Source: Aquipuribacter nitratireducens (GTDB taxonomy: Bacteria > Actinomycetota > Actinomycetes > Actinomycetales > JBBAYJ01). From it: 64,000 nt of DNA. Position numbers and translations under genes: made by a program. Under the pieces are notes generated by a model that saw only the letters and a program-made list of their open reading frames with translations, did not search any database and was not told the DNA's origin. Below are positions 9,161 to 16,668 of the stretch, piece by piece; position 1 is the first letter of the stretch; each line of letters begins with the position of its first letter. The stretch is taken from contig NZ_JBBEOG010000002.1 in NCBI RefSeq assembly GCF_037860835.1, positions 434,001 through 498,000 on the forward strand, given 5' to 3'.

Positions 9161-10350
9161 CGGCGACGACCCGCGGCCCCGCCCTGCTCGGGATCCGCGC
9201 GGACCTCCTCTCCCACGGTCTCGGCCTCCGCCGCGCGTGGCCGCGCTCGCCCGAGCACCTGCTGCTCCACGCCGCCGCGGGTCACGGTGAGCCGCCCGGC
9301 TGGACGGCGGGGCAGTGGTTCGCCGACGAGGGCAGAGCGGCCGACGTCGCGCGGCGCTGCGCCCGGGCACAGCACCTGCCCGGCACGGGCGTCGTGCTGC
9401 AGCCGGCCGGGGCGGACCACCGGCTCCCCGGTCTGCCGACCCTCCTGCAGTGGCCGGGTGCCCGCCTCGTCGCCCACCGTCCCGGCCGGCGGGCCGTCGT
9501 CCGCCTCGACCGCCCCGGCACGGACCCGCACTGGGCGAAGGTCGTGCGGCCCGGGCGCGCGGCCGGGCTCGCCCGCACCGCGTCGTGGCGGCCGGCGGGT
9601 GTCACGGTCCCCGAGGTGCTCGACGTCGACGAGGCGACCGGCATCGTCGTGACGGCCGACCTGCCGGGCACGACGCTGCGGGCCCTCGCGTCGGCGGACG
9701 ACCGCGTCGCGGCGTGGCGGGCCACCGGGGCCATGCTCGCCCGCGTGCACGCCGCCCCGGCACCGGAGGGTGCCCCCGTGCACGCGCTCGACGACGAGGT
9801 CGCCGTGAGCGTGCGGTGGCTGCGACTGGCCCGGTCGCTGGGTGCACTGCCGCCGTGGGCCGTCGCGCGGCTCGAGGGCGTCGTCGTCGAGCACGCCGCG
9901 GCCGCGGGCGCGCCGGCGGTCCCCGTCACCCTCCACCGCGACCTGCACGACGGGCAGGTGCTCGTCCGCGGCACGCGGGAGTGCGACATGGGCGTCGGCG
10001 TGCTCGACCTCGACCTGGTGGCCCGCGGGGACGCCGCCGTCGACCTCGGCAACGTCCTCGCCCACCTCGTCCTGCGTGCGCTGCAGGGGGACACCGCTGC
10101 GGCGGGGGAGACCGCGTGGGCCTTCCTCGAGGGGTACCGGGGGGCCGGCGGCGCGCTGCCGGCGGACAGGTCGTTGACCGCCCACGTGGGCCTCGCCGCC
10201 GCCCGGCTCGCCGCCGTCTACGGGTTCCGCCCGGCGGCGGCCGGCGGGCCGGGCGACGACCCGGACGCCGGCGGGGCGCGGGTCGTCGCCGGCCTCGTCG
10301 CGCTCGCTCTCGACCCGCGTCCCGCCGTCCTCGCGGCCGCGCGGGCCTGA
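9157..10350 (+). CDS. APH-fold phosphotransferase-like protein 2
   Basis: This second APH-fold protein has 397 residues and starts by a GTGA overlap with the first. The catalytic loop is HRDLHDGQVLV, starting at H260, and the metal motif is GVLDLDLVARGDAAVDLGN. Gln again replaces the loop Asn. The nucleotide lobe region includes HWAKVVRPGRAAGLART. Two adjacent divergent copies suggest a pair acting on related steps or forming a heterodimer. The gene ends in an 8-bp hairpin whose loop contains the stop codon, so the tightly overlapping cluster probably ends here. Confidence 0.72.
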   Translation: MTATTRGPALLGIRADLLSHGLGLRRAWPRSPEHLLLHAAAGHGEPPGWTAGQWFADEGRAADVARRCARAQHLPGTGVVLQPAGADHRLPGLPTLLQWPGARLVAHRPGRRAVVRLDRPGTDPHWAKVVRPGRAAGLARTASWRPAGVTVPEVLDVDEATGIVVTADLPGTTLRALASADDRVAAWRATGAMLARVHAAPAPEGAPVHALDDEVAVSVRWLRLARSLGALPPWAVARLEGVVVEHAAAAGAPAVPVTLHRDLHDGQVLVRGTRECDMGVGVLDLDLVARGDAAVDLGNVLAHLVLRALQGDTAAAGETAWAFLEGYRGAGGALPADRSLTAHVGLAAARLAAVYGFRPAAAGGPGDDPDAGGARVVAGLVALALDPRPAVLAAARA

Positions 10351-10358
10351 GCCCGCGC
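10339..10358 (+). terminator. 8-bp hairpin with the stop codon in its loop
   Basis: GCGCGGGC (10339-10346) pairs with GCCCGCGC (10351-10358). The four-base loop CTGA contains the TGA of the second kinase-like gene. It is GC-only with no T tract, so termination is plausible but not certain. Confidence 0.45.
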
Positions 10359-10369
10359 GCCGCCTCTGC

Positions 10370-10375
10370 TAGAAC
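10370..10375 (+). promoter_or_regulatory. -10-like hexamer before the acyltransferase gene
   Basis: TAGAAC lies 7 bases before the GTG at 10383, matching the leaderless spacing seen at many starts in this window. It follows the hairpin at 10339-10358, so the acyltransferase may have its own promoter. Confidence 0.4.
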
Positions 10376-10382
10376 CGGGAGG

Positions 10383-11195
10383 GTGGAAGGGCTCGCCGCC
10401 GTCGTCGCCGCGTGGCGGGTCCGGCTGCGCGAGGGCCGCCACCCCGAGCAGTACGCCCACCTGTCCCGCGAGTCGCTCGCGTGGGTGTGGCGCCACCGCG
10501 CGCTCACCCCGGGCTACCTCGTCCGCTACGCCCGCCTCCTCCGGCTGCGGCTGCTCCATCCCGACGTCGTGACGCACGGGATGGTCTTCCTCGGGCGCGG
10601 CGCGCGTGTCCGGACCGTGCCCGGCTACGGGCGGGTGCACCTCGGGGCGTTCGTCCACCTCGGTGAGCGGACGGTGCTGCGCGCCCACGAGGGGATGCTG
10701 CGGGTCGGGGACAAGGTCGTGGCCGGCGCCGACGTCCGGGTCACGTGCTGGCTCGACGTCGAGGTGGGCGACGGCACCCTCCTCGCGGACTGGACGTACG
10801 TCGCCGACTTCGACCACGTCCACAGCGACGTCGCCCGGCCGGTCAAGGACCAGGGCATCCGCAAGGCACCCGTGCGGATCGGTCCGGGCTCGTGGCTGGG
10901 GCTGCGCAGCGCCGTCCTGCGTGGCAGCGACCTCGGCCGCGGCACCGTGGTGGCCGCCCACGCCGTCGTCCGCGGCGCGTGGCCCGCCGACGTCGTCCTC
11001 GCCGGAGTGCCGGCGGTCCAGGTCGCCGACCGTGCCGAGCGGGCCGCGCGGGGCACGTGGCCCGGCGCCGACCTCCTCGCCCACGACCCCGCGCTCAGGC
11101 CCGCCGCGCCACCAGCACGAGGTCGAGGGCGTCGTCGAGCGCGGCTCCGGGGCCGCCCGGTGCCACCCGGAAGCCGGCCGCGGCGGCGCGGCTGA
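10383..11195 (+). CDS. Left-handed beta-helix (hexapeptide) acyltransferase
   Basis: This protein of about 270 residues resembles maltose/sugar O-acetyltransferases. Imperfect hexapeptide turns run through RVHLGAFVHLGERTVLRAHE and IGPGSWLGLRSAVLRGSDLGRGTVVAAHAVV, which would form the acetyl-CoA-binding helix. A histidine-rich segment (FDHVHSDVARPVKDQG) sits where the catalytic His is expected. It may acylate the product of the upstream glycosyltransferases. The frame only closes at 11195, so about 33 Arg/Pro-rich C-terminal residues overlap the convergent methyltransferase gene. That tail is probably not functional. The fold call is firm, the end is less so. Confidence 0.75.
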   Translation: MEGLAAVVAAWRVRLREGRHPEQYAHLSRESLAWVWRHRALTPGYLVRYARLLRLRLLHPDVVTHGMVFLGRGARVRTVPGYGRVHLGAFVHLGERTVLRAHEGMLRVGDKVVAGADVRVTCWLDVEVGDGTLLADWTYVADFDHVHSDVARPVKDQGIRKAPVRIGPGSWLGLRSAVLRGSDLGRGTVVAAHAVVRGAWPADVVLAGVPAVQVADRAERAARGTWPGADLLAHDPALRPAAPPARGRGRRRARLRGRPVPPGSRPRRRG

Positions 11196-11838
11196 CGGTG
11201 CGGGCGTCGGGCGGTGGCCCGTGGACGCCGAGCACCTGCACGGCCGTCAGGCGCCGGCCGGCCGCGAGCGCCCGGAGCTCCTCGGCGTCGTACTCGCGGT
11301 GGTGGTAGACGTTCGCGGGTCGGGCCTCCCGGGGCAGGCCGGGGGAGAACGTCAGCCGGTTCGGCGTCGTGCACACGAGCACCCCGCCGGGGCGGAGCAC
11401 ACGCGCCGCCTCGTCGAGGTGCTCCCACGGCGTCCAGACGTGCTCGATCACCTGGCTGCTCACGACCGCGTCGGCCACGCCGGAGGCGAGAGGGAGCGCG
11501 ACGACGTTCCCGCGGACGTCGGCGACCTCCGCCCCGCCGTAGCCGGCCGCGGCGTGCGTCGCGGCCGCCGCGTCGAGCTCGACGCCGACCACGCAGGGGC
11601 CGGGGACGTCGCGCCGCGCCCGCAGGAGGGTGCTCGCGTACCCCTCCCCGATGCCGGTGTCGACGACGAGCGCCCGGCGCCCCGCACGCCCCGGCGGCAG
11701 GAGCCGGGACGCCAGCCGGTACCCGGCGACGTGCCGGGCGAACCAGTACCGCTCCTCCCGCGACCAGGCCGCGTGGCCGTCGTCGGGGCCGGTCCGCTCG
11801 CCGGTGAGCGGGAGGGCCGGGCGGTGGGTGTCGGGCAC
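11095..11838 (-). CDS. SAM-dependent methyltransferase (class I, UbiE/BioC-like)
   Basis: This minus-strand protein of about 247 residues has motif I ALVVDTGIGEGYAS, where the usual EIGxGxG is DTGIGEG. The Methyltransf_11 hallmarks DAVVSSQVIEHVWTPWEHLDE and VLRPGGVLVCTTPNRLTF follow. The GTG at 11838 is preceded 7 bases away by CACACT (11851-11846), a plausible leaderless -10. Its 3' end overlaps the convergent acyltransferase by 101 bases. The target is unknown. Methylation of a glycan, lipid or quinone is possible, and its position next to the glycan cluster favours the first. Confidence 0.78.
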   Translation of the reverse strand: MPDTHRPALPLTGERTGPDDGHAAWSREERYWFARHVAGYRLASRLLPPGRAGRRALVVDTGIGEGYASTLLRARRDVPGPCVVGVELDAAAATHAAAGYGGAEVADVRGNVVALPLASGVADAVVSSQVIEHVWTPWEHLDEAARVLRPGGVLVCTTPNRLTFSPGLPREARPANVYHHREYDAEELRALAAGRRLTAVQVLGVHGPPPDARTVSRAAAAGFRVAPGGPGAALDDALDLVLVARRA

Positions 11839-11909
11839 GCGTGGCAGTGTGGGCCCCGCAGGCGCGACGGGGCGTCCGCCCCACCGGGCGGGTCCGTCGA
11901 GCCTAGGGC

Positions 11910-11921
11910 TACTGATGAGTA
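11910..11921. promoter_or_regulatory. TACT-N4-AGTA inverted repeat upstream of etfBA
   Basis: TACT GATG AGTA (11910-11921) lies in the 139-base divergent gap, 56 bases before the etfB start and just after TAGGGCT. Short palindromes of this kind are typical TetR-family operators near acyl-CoA or electron-transfer genes. The regulator is not identifiable from this window. Confidence 0.35.
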
Positions 11922-11977
11922 ACATGCCGCCAGGCGCGGGGGCCGACCGTCCCCGCCGGCACGAGGAGAGGTCGTCG

Positions 11978-12775
11978 ATGAAGATCGCCGTCTGCGTCAA
12001 GCACGTCCCGGACGCCCAGGGGGACCGCGGGTTCCGGGCGGACACCACCACCGACCGCGAGGCCGTCGACGGCCTGCTGTCGGAGCTCGACGAGTACGCC
12101 GTCGAGGAGGCGGTCCGGCTCAGGGAGTCCGGCGCCGCCGGGGACGACGCCGAGGTCGTCGCGCTCACCATCGGGCCCGCCGACGCCCGCGACGCGCTCA
12201 AGAAGGCCCTCCAGATGGGCGCCGACGCCGGTGTCCTCGTGAGCGACGACGCCATCCACGGCTCCGACGCCGTCGGCACGTCCCTCGTCCTCGCGAAGGC
12301 GCTCGAGAAGGTCGGCGCCGACCTCGTCCTCACGGGCATGGCGAGCACGGACGGCGGCATGGGGGTCGTGCCCGCCATGGTCGCGGAGCGTCTCGGCCTG
12401 CCGCAGGTGACGTACGCGGCCGAGGTCACCCTCTCCGGCGGCGCCGGCGGCACGGTCCGCATCCGGCGCGACGGCGACGCGAGCACCGAGACGGTCGAGG
12501 CCTCGCTGCCGGCGCTCGTCAGCGTCACCGACCAGATCAACGAGCCGCGCTACCCCTCGTTCAAGGGGATCATGGCGGCGAAGAAGAAGCCGGTCGAGGA
12601 GTGGACGCTCGCCGACATCGGCGTCGACCCCGCCGACGTGGGGCTCGACGCGGCGTGGACCGCGGCGGTCGAGGCCGAGGCCCGCCCGCCGAAGCAGGCC
12701 GGCACGGTCGTCACCGACGAGGGCGACGGCGCCGCGAAGCTCGTGGAGTTCCTCGCCTCCCAGCGGCTCGTCTGA
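11978..12775 (+). CDS. etfB: Electron transfer flavoprotein beta subunit
   Basis: This 265-residue protein begins MKIAVCVKHVPDAQGDRGF, the typical EtfB start, and includes ALKKALQMGADAGVLVSD and LVLTGMASTDGG. With EtfA it forms the soluble heterodimer that carries electrons from acyl-CoA and other flavin dehydrogenases to the quinone pool through ETF-quinone oxidoreductase. The ATG is preceded by GAGGAGAGG. etfA follows after 43 bases, so the two are an operon. Length and motifs are normal. Confidence 0.95.
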   Translation: MKIAVCVKHVPDAQGDRGFRADTTTDREAVDGLLSELDEYAVEEAVRLRESGAAGDDAEVVALTIGPADARDALKKALQMGADAGVLVSDDAIHGSDAVGTSLVLAKALEKVGADLVLTGMASTDGGMGVVPAMVAERLGLPQVTYAAEVTLSGGAGGTVRIRRDGDASTETVEASLPALVSVTDQINEPRYPSFKGIMAAKKKPVEEWTLADIGVDPADVGLDAAWTAAVEAEARPPKQAGTVVTDEGDGAAKLVEFLASQRLV

Positions 12776-12818
12776 GCCTGCGCGACCCGCCCGCACCGAC
12801 AGCAGCAGGAGACACCCC

Positions 12819-13796
12819 ATGGCCCAGGTCCTCGTCGTCGTCGACGCCACCCCCACGCCCGAGTCCTCCGGCGGCGCCGTCCGCAAGGCGTCGCTGGAGC
12901 TCCTCACCCTCGCCCGCCGCCTCGGCGATCCCGTCGCCGTCGTCTTCGGTGCGCCGGAGGGCGCCGACGCGCCCGCCGCCCTCGCCGAGCACGGCGCCGC
13001 GGAGGTCGTCATGGTGGGCGGCGCCGACGTCGTCGACCACCTCGTCGCGCCCAAGTCGGAGGTGCTCGCCCGGCTGGTGGAGGAGCGTGCGCCCGCCGCC
13101 GTGCTCCTGCCGAGCAGCCCCGAGGGCAAGGAGGTCGCCGGCCGGCTCGCCGTACGCACGGGGTCCGGCGTCGTCACCGACGCCGTCGACGTCGCGCTCG
13201 ACGGCGACCGCGTCGTGGCGACGAAGTCCGTGTTCGCCGGGTCCTACACGACCCGCTGCGCCGTCACGCGCGGCACGCCCCTCGTCGCCGTGAAGCCGAA
13301 CACCGTCGCGCCCGAGCCGGCGCCCGCGGCCGGGACCGTCACCGTGCTCACCCCGGAGGTGTCGGAGCAGGCGAAGTCCGCCCGCATCGTCGAGCGGCAG
13401 CCCAAGCAGGCCTCCGGTCGGCCGGACCTCGCCGAGGCCTCGATCGTCGTGTCGGGCGGACGCGGGACGGACGGCGACTTCAGCGCCGTCGAGGCGCTCG
13501 CCGACGCCCTCGGTGGCGCGGTCGGGGCGAGCCGGGCGGCGGTCGACGCCGGCTGGTACCCCCACAGCAACCAGGTGGGCCAGACCGGGAAGACCGTGTC
13601 CCCCCAGCTCTACCTCGCCGCCGGCATCTCCGGTGCCATCCAGCACAAGGCGGGGATGCAGACGTCGAAGGTCGTCGTCGCGGTCAACAAGGACCCCGAG
13701 GCGCCCATCTTCGAGATGGCCGACTTCGGCGTCGTCGGCGACCTCTCGAGCATCCTCCCCGCGGCCACGGAGGAGATCGCGCGACGCAAGGGGTGA
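12819..13796 (+). CDS. etfA: Electron transfer flavoprotein alpha subunit
   Basis: This 325-residue EtfA has an N-terminal adenine-nucleotide alpha-hydrolase-like domain and a C-terminal FAD domain. The FAD-binding signature runs from SGGRGTDGDFSAVEALAD to YLAAGISGAIQHKAGM, with VVAVNKDPEAPIFEMADFGVVGD following. It pairs with EtfB directly upstream. AGCAGGAG lies in front of the ATG. The gene ends just before the nifS promoter. Confidence 0.95.
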   Translation: MAQVLVVVDATPTPESSGGAVRKASLELLTLARRLGDPVAVVFGAPEGADAPAALAEHGAAEVVMVGGADVVDHLVAPKSEVLARLVEERAPAAVLLPSSPEGKEVAGRLAVRTGSGVVTDAVDVALDGDRVVATKSVFAGSYTTRCAVTRGTPLVAVKPNTVAPEPAPAAGTVTVLTPEVSEQAKSARIVERQPKQASGRPDLAEASIVVSGGRGTDGDFSAVEALADALGGAVGASRAAVDAGWYPHSNQVGQTGKTVSPQLYLAAGISGAIQHKAGMQTSKVVVAVNKDPEAPIFEMADFGVVGDLSSILPAATEEIARRKG

Positions 13797-13806
13797 GCGG
13801 GGTGCC

Positions 13807-13812
13807 TACCCT
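13807..13812 (+). promoter_or_regulatory. -10-like hexamer, leaderless start of nifS
   Basis: TACCCT lies 6 bases before the GTG at 13819, in the 22-base gap after etfA. No Shine-Dalgarno sequence is present, so a separate leaderless transcript for nifS-mnmA is likely. Confidence 0.5.
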
Positions 13813-13818
13813 CTACGC

Positions 13819-15018
13819 GTGAGCGCCTACCTCGACCACGCGGCGACCACGCCCGTGCGCGACACCGCGCTGGCGGCGTGGCGGGACGCCGCCCTCGCCG
13901 GCGGCAACCCGTCCTCGCTGCACGGGCCGGGCCGGCGCGCCCGTCGCGCCGTCGAGGACGCCCGGGAGCAGGTGGCGGCGGCGCTCGGGGTGGGCGCGGC
14001 GGAGGTCGTCCTCACCGCAGGCGGCACCGAGGCCGACAACCTCGGCGTCAAGGGCCTGTGGGGCGCCCGGACGGCTGCCGACCCGCGGCGCCGCGTCGTC
14101 CTCGCGAGCCCCGTCGAGCACCACGCGGTCCTCGACTGCGTGACGTGGCTCGCCGACGCCCGCGGTGCGGAGGTCGTGTGGCTGCCCGTCGACGCGGACG
14201 GCCGCGTCGACGTCGCCGGCACGGCGGCGCTGCTCGAGCGCGACGGGGACCGGGCGGCCCTCCTCACGTGCATGTGGGCGAACAACGAGGTCGGCACGAT
14301 CCAGCCGCTGGCCGAGGTCGTCGCACTCGCCCACGAGCACGAGGTACCCGTTCACGCGGACGCCGTGCAGGCCGTCGGCTGGCTGCCCGAGGCGGTCGGC
14401 GCGATCGGTGCCGACACCGTCGCCGTGAGCGGTCACAAGCTGGGGGCCCCCACGGGGTCCGGGGCCCTCGTGGTCCGCCGGGGCACGGCGCTGGAGCCCG
14501 TGCTCCACGGCGGCGGGCAGGAGAGGGGCGTACGCTCCGGCACCGTCGACGCGCCGGCCGCGGCGGCCCTCGCGGTCGCGCTCCGGGAGGCCGTGGCGGA
14601 GCAGCCGGACCAGGCGCCGCGCGTCGCCGCCCTCCGCGACCGCCTGGCCGCGGGCCTCCTCGCGACCGACCCCACCGCCGTCGTCCAGGGCGCCGACCCC
14701 GCCTCGGGCGGCCGCCTGCCGACGAACCTCCACGTGACGTTCCCCGGCTGCGAGGGCGACAGCCTCCTCTACCTCTTCGACGCCGCGGGTGTCGCCGTGT
14801 CCACGGGCTCGGCGTGCCGCGCCGGCGTGCCGGAGCCCTCGCACGTCCTGCACGCGATGGGCGTCGCCCCGCTCCTCGCCCGGGGGGCGCTGCGGTTCTC
14901 GCTCGGACGCACGAGCACCGACGCCGACGTCGACCGGGTCCTCGAGGTCCTCCCCGCGGTGCTCGAGCGCGCCCGCGCCGCCGGTGCCCGCAGCCGGGGC
15001 GCGGTGCTGGCGGGGTGA
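13819..15018 (+). CDS. Cysteine desulfurase (NifS/IscS family)
   Basis: This pyridoxal-phosphate enzyme of 399 residues takes sulfur from cysteine as a persulfide for tRNA thiolation or Fe-S assembly. The start [11 protein letters not shown] is typical. The PLP lysine is K207 in [12 protein letters not shown], and the persulfide cysteine is C333 in [17 protein letters not shown], on the mobile loop. The downstream mnmA starts four bases after its stop, and this pairing strongly suggests it is the sulfur donor for 2-thiouridine. It could also serve other sulfur acceptors. Confidence 0.93.
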   Translation: MSAYLDHAATTPVRDTALAAWRDAALAGGNPSSLHGPGRRARRAVEDAREQVAAALGVGAAEVVLTAGGTEADNLGVKGLWGARTAADPRRRVVLASPVEHHAVLDCVTWLADARGAEVVWLPVDADGRVDVAGTAALLERDGDRAALLTCMWANNEVGTIQPLAEVVALAHEHEVPVHADAVQAVGWLPEAVGAIGADTVAVSGHKLGAPTGSGALVVRRGTALEPVLHGGGQERGVRSGTVDAPAAAALAVALREAVAEQPDQAPRVAALRDRLAAGLLATDPTAVVQGADPASGGRLPTNLHVTFPGCEGDSLLYLFDAAGVAVSTGSACRAGVPEPSHVLHAMGVAPLLARGALRFSLGRTSTDADVDRVLEVLPAVLERARAAGARSRGAVLAG

Positions 15019-15022
15019 GCAC

Positions 15023-16096
15023 ATGAGGGTGCTGGCGGCGATGAGCGGCGGCGTCGACTCCGCCGTGGCGGCGGCGCGCGCCGTGGACGCCGGCCACGAC
15101 GTCGTGGGGGTCCACCTCGCGCTGTCGCGCGCCGAGGGCGGCTCGGGCCCCGCCCGGGCGCGCGGGTGCTGCACGGTGGAGGACGCGCACGACGCGCGTC
15201 GCGCCGCGGACGTCCTCGGCATCCCCTTCTACGTGTGGGACCTCTCCGAGCAGTTCGCCGAGGACGTCGTCGCGGACTTCGTCGCGGCGTACGCGGCCGG
15301 GCGCACCCCGAACCCCTGCGTGCGCTGCAACGAGCGGATCAAGTTCGCCGCGCTCCTCGACCGCGCCCTCGCGCTCGGGTTCGACGCCGTCGCGACGGGG
15401 CACTGGGCGCGGCTCGAGCACGGCCCCGACGGTCCGCGGCTGCGTCGGGCGGCCGACGCGGCGAAGGACCAGTCGTACGTCCTCGCCTCGGTCGCGCCCG
15501 AGCGGCTCGGGCACGTGGTGCTGCCGGTGGGCGACACCCCCGACAAGGCCCTGCTGCGCGAGGAGGCCGCCGCCCGCGGTCTCGCGGTGGCGGCGAAGCC
15601 GGACAGCCACGACATCTGCTTCGTCCCGGACGGCGACACCCCGGGCTGGCTGTCCCGGCGGCTGGGGGACGCCGCCGGTCCGGTCGTCGACACGAGCGGC
15701 ACCGTCGTCGGGCGGCACGAGGGCACCCACCGCTTCACCGTCGGCCAGCGCCGGGGTCTGCACCTCGACCGGCCCGCCCCGGACGGGCGGCCCCGGTACG
15801 TGCTCTCGCTCGAGCCCGTCACCCGTACCGTGACGGTGGGCTCGGCCGAGGACCTCCTCGTCGCCGCCCTGGCGGGCACGGAGCCGGTGTGGCACGGCGC
15901 GCCGCCCGCGGTGGGCTCGCGCGTCGAGGTCCAGGTCCGCGCCCACGCGCGTCCGGTCGCCGTGACCGTCGAGCACGCGACGCCCGACGCGGTCGCGCTC
16001 CGACCGGAGTCCCCGGTCCCCGCGGTGGCGTCCGGGCAGCTGCTCGCCATGTACGACGACAGCGACACCGTGCTCGGGGCCGCGCGGGCGGCCTGA
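15023..16096 (+). CDS. mnmA: tRNA-specific 2-thiouridylase MnmA
   Basis: MnmA adds sulfur to U34 of tRNA-Lys, -Glu and -Gln in an ATP-dependent reaction. The 357-residue protein shows the PP-loop [10 protein letters not shown] near the N-terminus. The two catalytic cysteines are C102 (in [12 protein letters not shown]) and C199 (in [11 protein letters not shown]), the same numbers as in E. coli MnmA. The C-terminal beta-barrel follows ([16 protein letters not shown]). It starts with an ATG four bases after nifS, so sulfur donor and user are coexpressed. A strong hairpin follows the stop. Confidence 0.95.
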   Translation: MRVLAAMSGGVDSAVAAARAVDAGHDVVGVHLALSRAEGGSGPARARGCCTVEDAHDARRAADVLGIPFYVWDLSEQFAEDVVADFVAAYAAGRTPNPCVRCNERIKFAALLDRALALGFDAVATGHWARLEHGPDGPRLRRAADAAKDQSYVLASVAPERLGHVVLPVGDTPDKALLREEAAARGLAVAAKPDSHDICFVPDGDTPGWLSRRLGDAAGPVVDTSGTVVGRHEGTHRFTVGQRRGLHLDRPAPDGRPRYVLSLEPVTRTVTVGSAEDLLVAALAGTEPVWHGAPPAVGSRVEVQVRAHARPVAVTVEHATPDAVALRPESPVPAVASGQLLAMYDDSDTVLGAARAA

Positions 16097-16098
16097 CC

Positions 16099-16124
16099 CC
16101 CACATGAGGCGGCTCTCATGTGGG
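16099..16124 (+). terminator. 10-bp perfect hairpin after mnmA
   Basis: CCCACATGAG (16099-16108) and CTCATGTGGG (16115-16124) are exact inverted copies with a 6-base loop. The hairpin begins three bases after the mnmA stop and lacks a T tract. It covers the first possible ATG (16120) of the next reading frame. Confidence 0.65.
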
Positions 16125-16155
16125 TCTCACGCGCGGGTCACCCGCCGTCGGGACC

Positions 16156-16653
16156 GTGGTGCACGTGGAGGGAGACCGGACGCGCACGCCCGCCCCAGCG
16201 GCGCCGGTCGAGCCCGTCGCACCCGCCGGCGGCACCCGTAACGCCGTGCTCGCTGCTGCGACCGGCGTCGTCGTCATCGCCGCGGTCGCCGCGGCGGCGC
16301 TCGCCGTCGTCCCGCGGGTGCCGGAGCTCGGCAGCGTCGTCGTGACGATCCCCGCCCCCGAGCCGTCAGCCGGCCCGTCGCCGAGCCCGTCGCCGAGCCC
16401 GTCGCCGAGCCCGTCGCCGAGCCCGTCACCGAGCCCGTCACCGAGCCCGTCACCGAGCCCGTCGCCCGACCCGGCACCTGCGCCCGCTCCGGAACCGGAG
16501 CCCGCGCCGGCGCCCGCCCCGCCCCCGCCTGCGCCGGAGCCCGCGCCGGCACCCCCGCCGGACGACGACGACTCGGACGACGACGGCGGCCCGGACGACG
16601 ACGACGGCCCGGACGATGACGACGATGAGGACGATGACGATGACGACGACTGA
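16156..16653 (+). CDS. Membrane-anchored Pro/Ser-stalk protein with Asp-rich tail
   Basis: I do not recognise a family. The product of about 165 residues has a short cytoplasmic N-terminus and one hydrophobic helix (NAVLAAATGVVVIAAVAAAA). A stalk of repeated Pro-Ser follows, then a Pro/Ala/Glu-rich stretch and an acidic tail made almost entirely of Asp with some Gly and Pro. The stalk is encoded by a 12-bp tandem repeat. Starts are possible at 16120, 16156, 16159 and 16165. I prefer 16156 because 16120 lies inside the mnmA hairpin. The sensor kinase gene starts 15 bases downstream, so it may present a cation-binding tail to that kinase. This role is inference. Confidence 0.6.
   Translation: MVHVEGDRTRTPAPAAPVEPVAPAGGTRNAVLAAATGVVVIAAVAAAALAVVPRVPELGSVVVTIPAPEPSAGPSPSPSPSPSPSPSPSPSPSPSPSPSPSPSPDPAPAPAPEPEPAPAPAPPPPAPEPAPAPPPDDDDSDDDGGPDDDDGPDDDDDEDDDDDDD
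16374..16457 (+). repeat. Seven tandem 12-bp units encoding Pro-Ser
   Basis: The unit CCCGTCGCCGAG is repeated four times (16374-16421), then CCCGTCACCGAG three times (16422-16457), with a partial eighth copy. The G-to-A change is shared by three neighbouring units, which suggests stepwise slippage. Copy number is likely to vary between strains. Confidence 0.9.
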
Positions 16654-16668
16654 GCGGGGCGGTCCCCG

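Noticed and set aside
7748-10350. Aminoglycoside resistance genes
   Set aside because: Only the general APH/choline-kinase fold is visible. The loop Asn is Gln in both proteins, and the genes are embedded in a glycan/export cluster.
16099-16108. CCCACATGAG shared with 1983-1992 as a common regulatory word
   Set aside because: The same decamer lies in a hairpin loop at one site and in a stem at the other. A ten-base match between intergenic regions of this composition is expected by chance.
16374-16457. CRISPR-like or satellite array
   Set aside because: The 12-bp units are contiguous without spacers and are in frame in a coding region, where they encode Pro-Ser.
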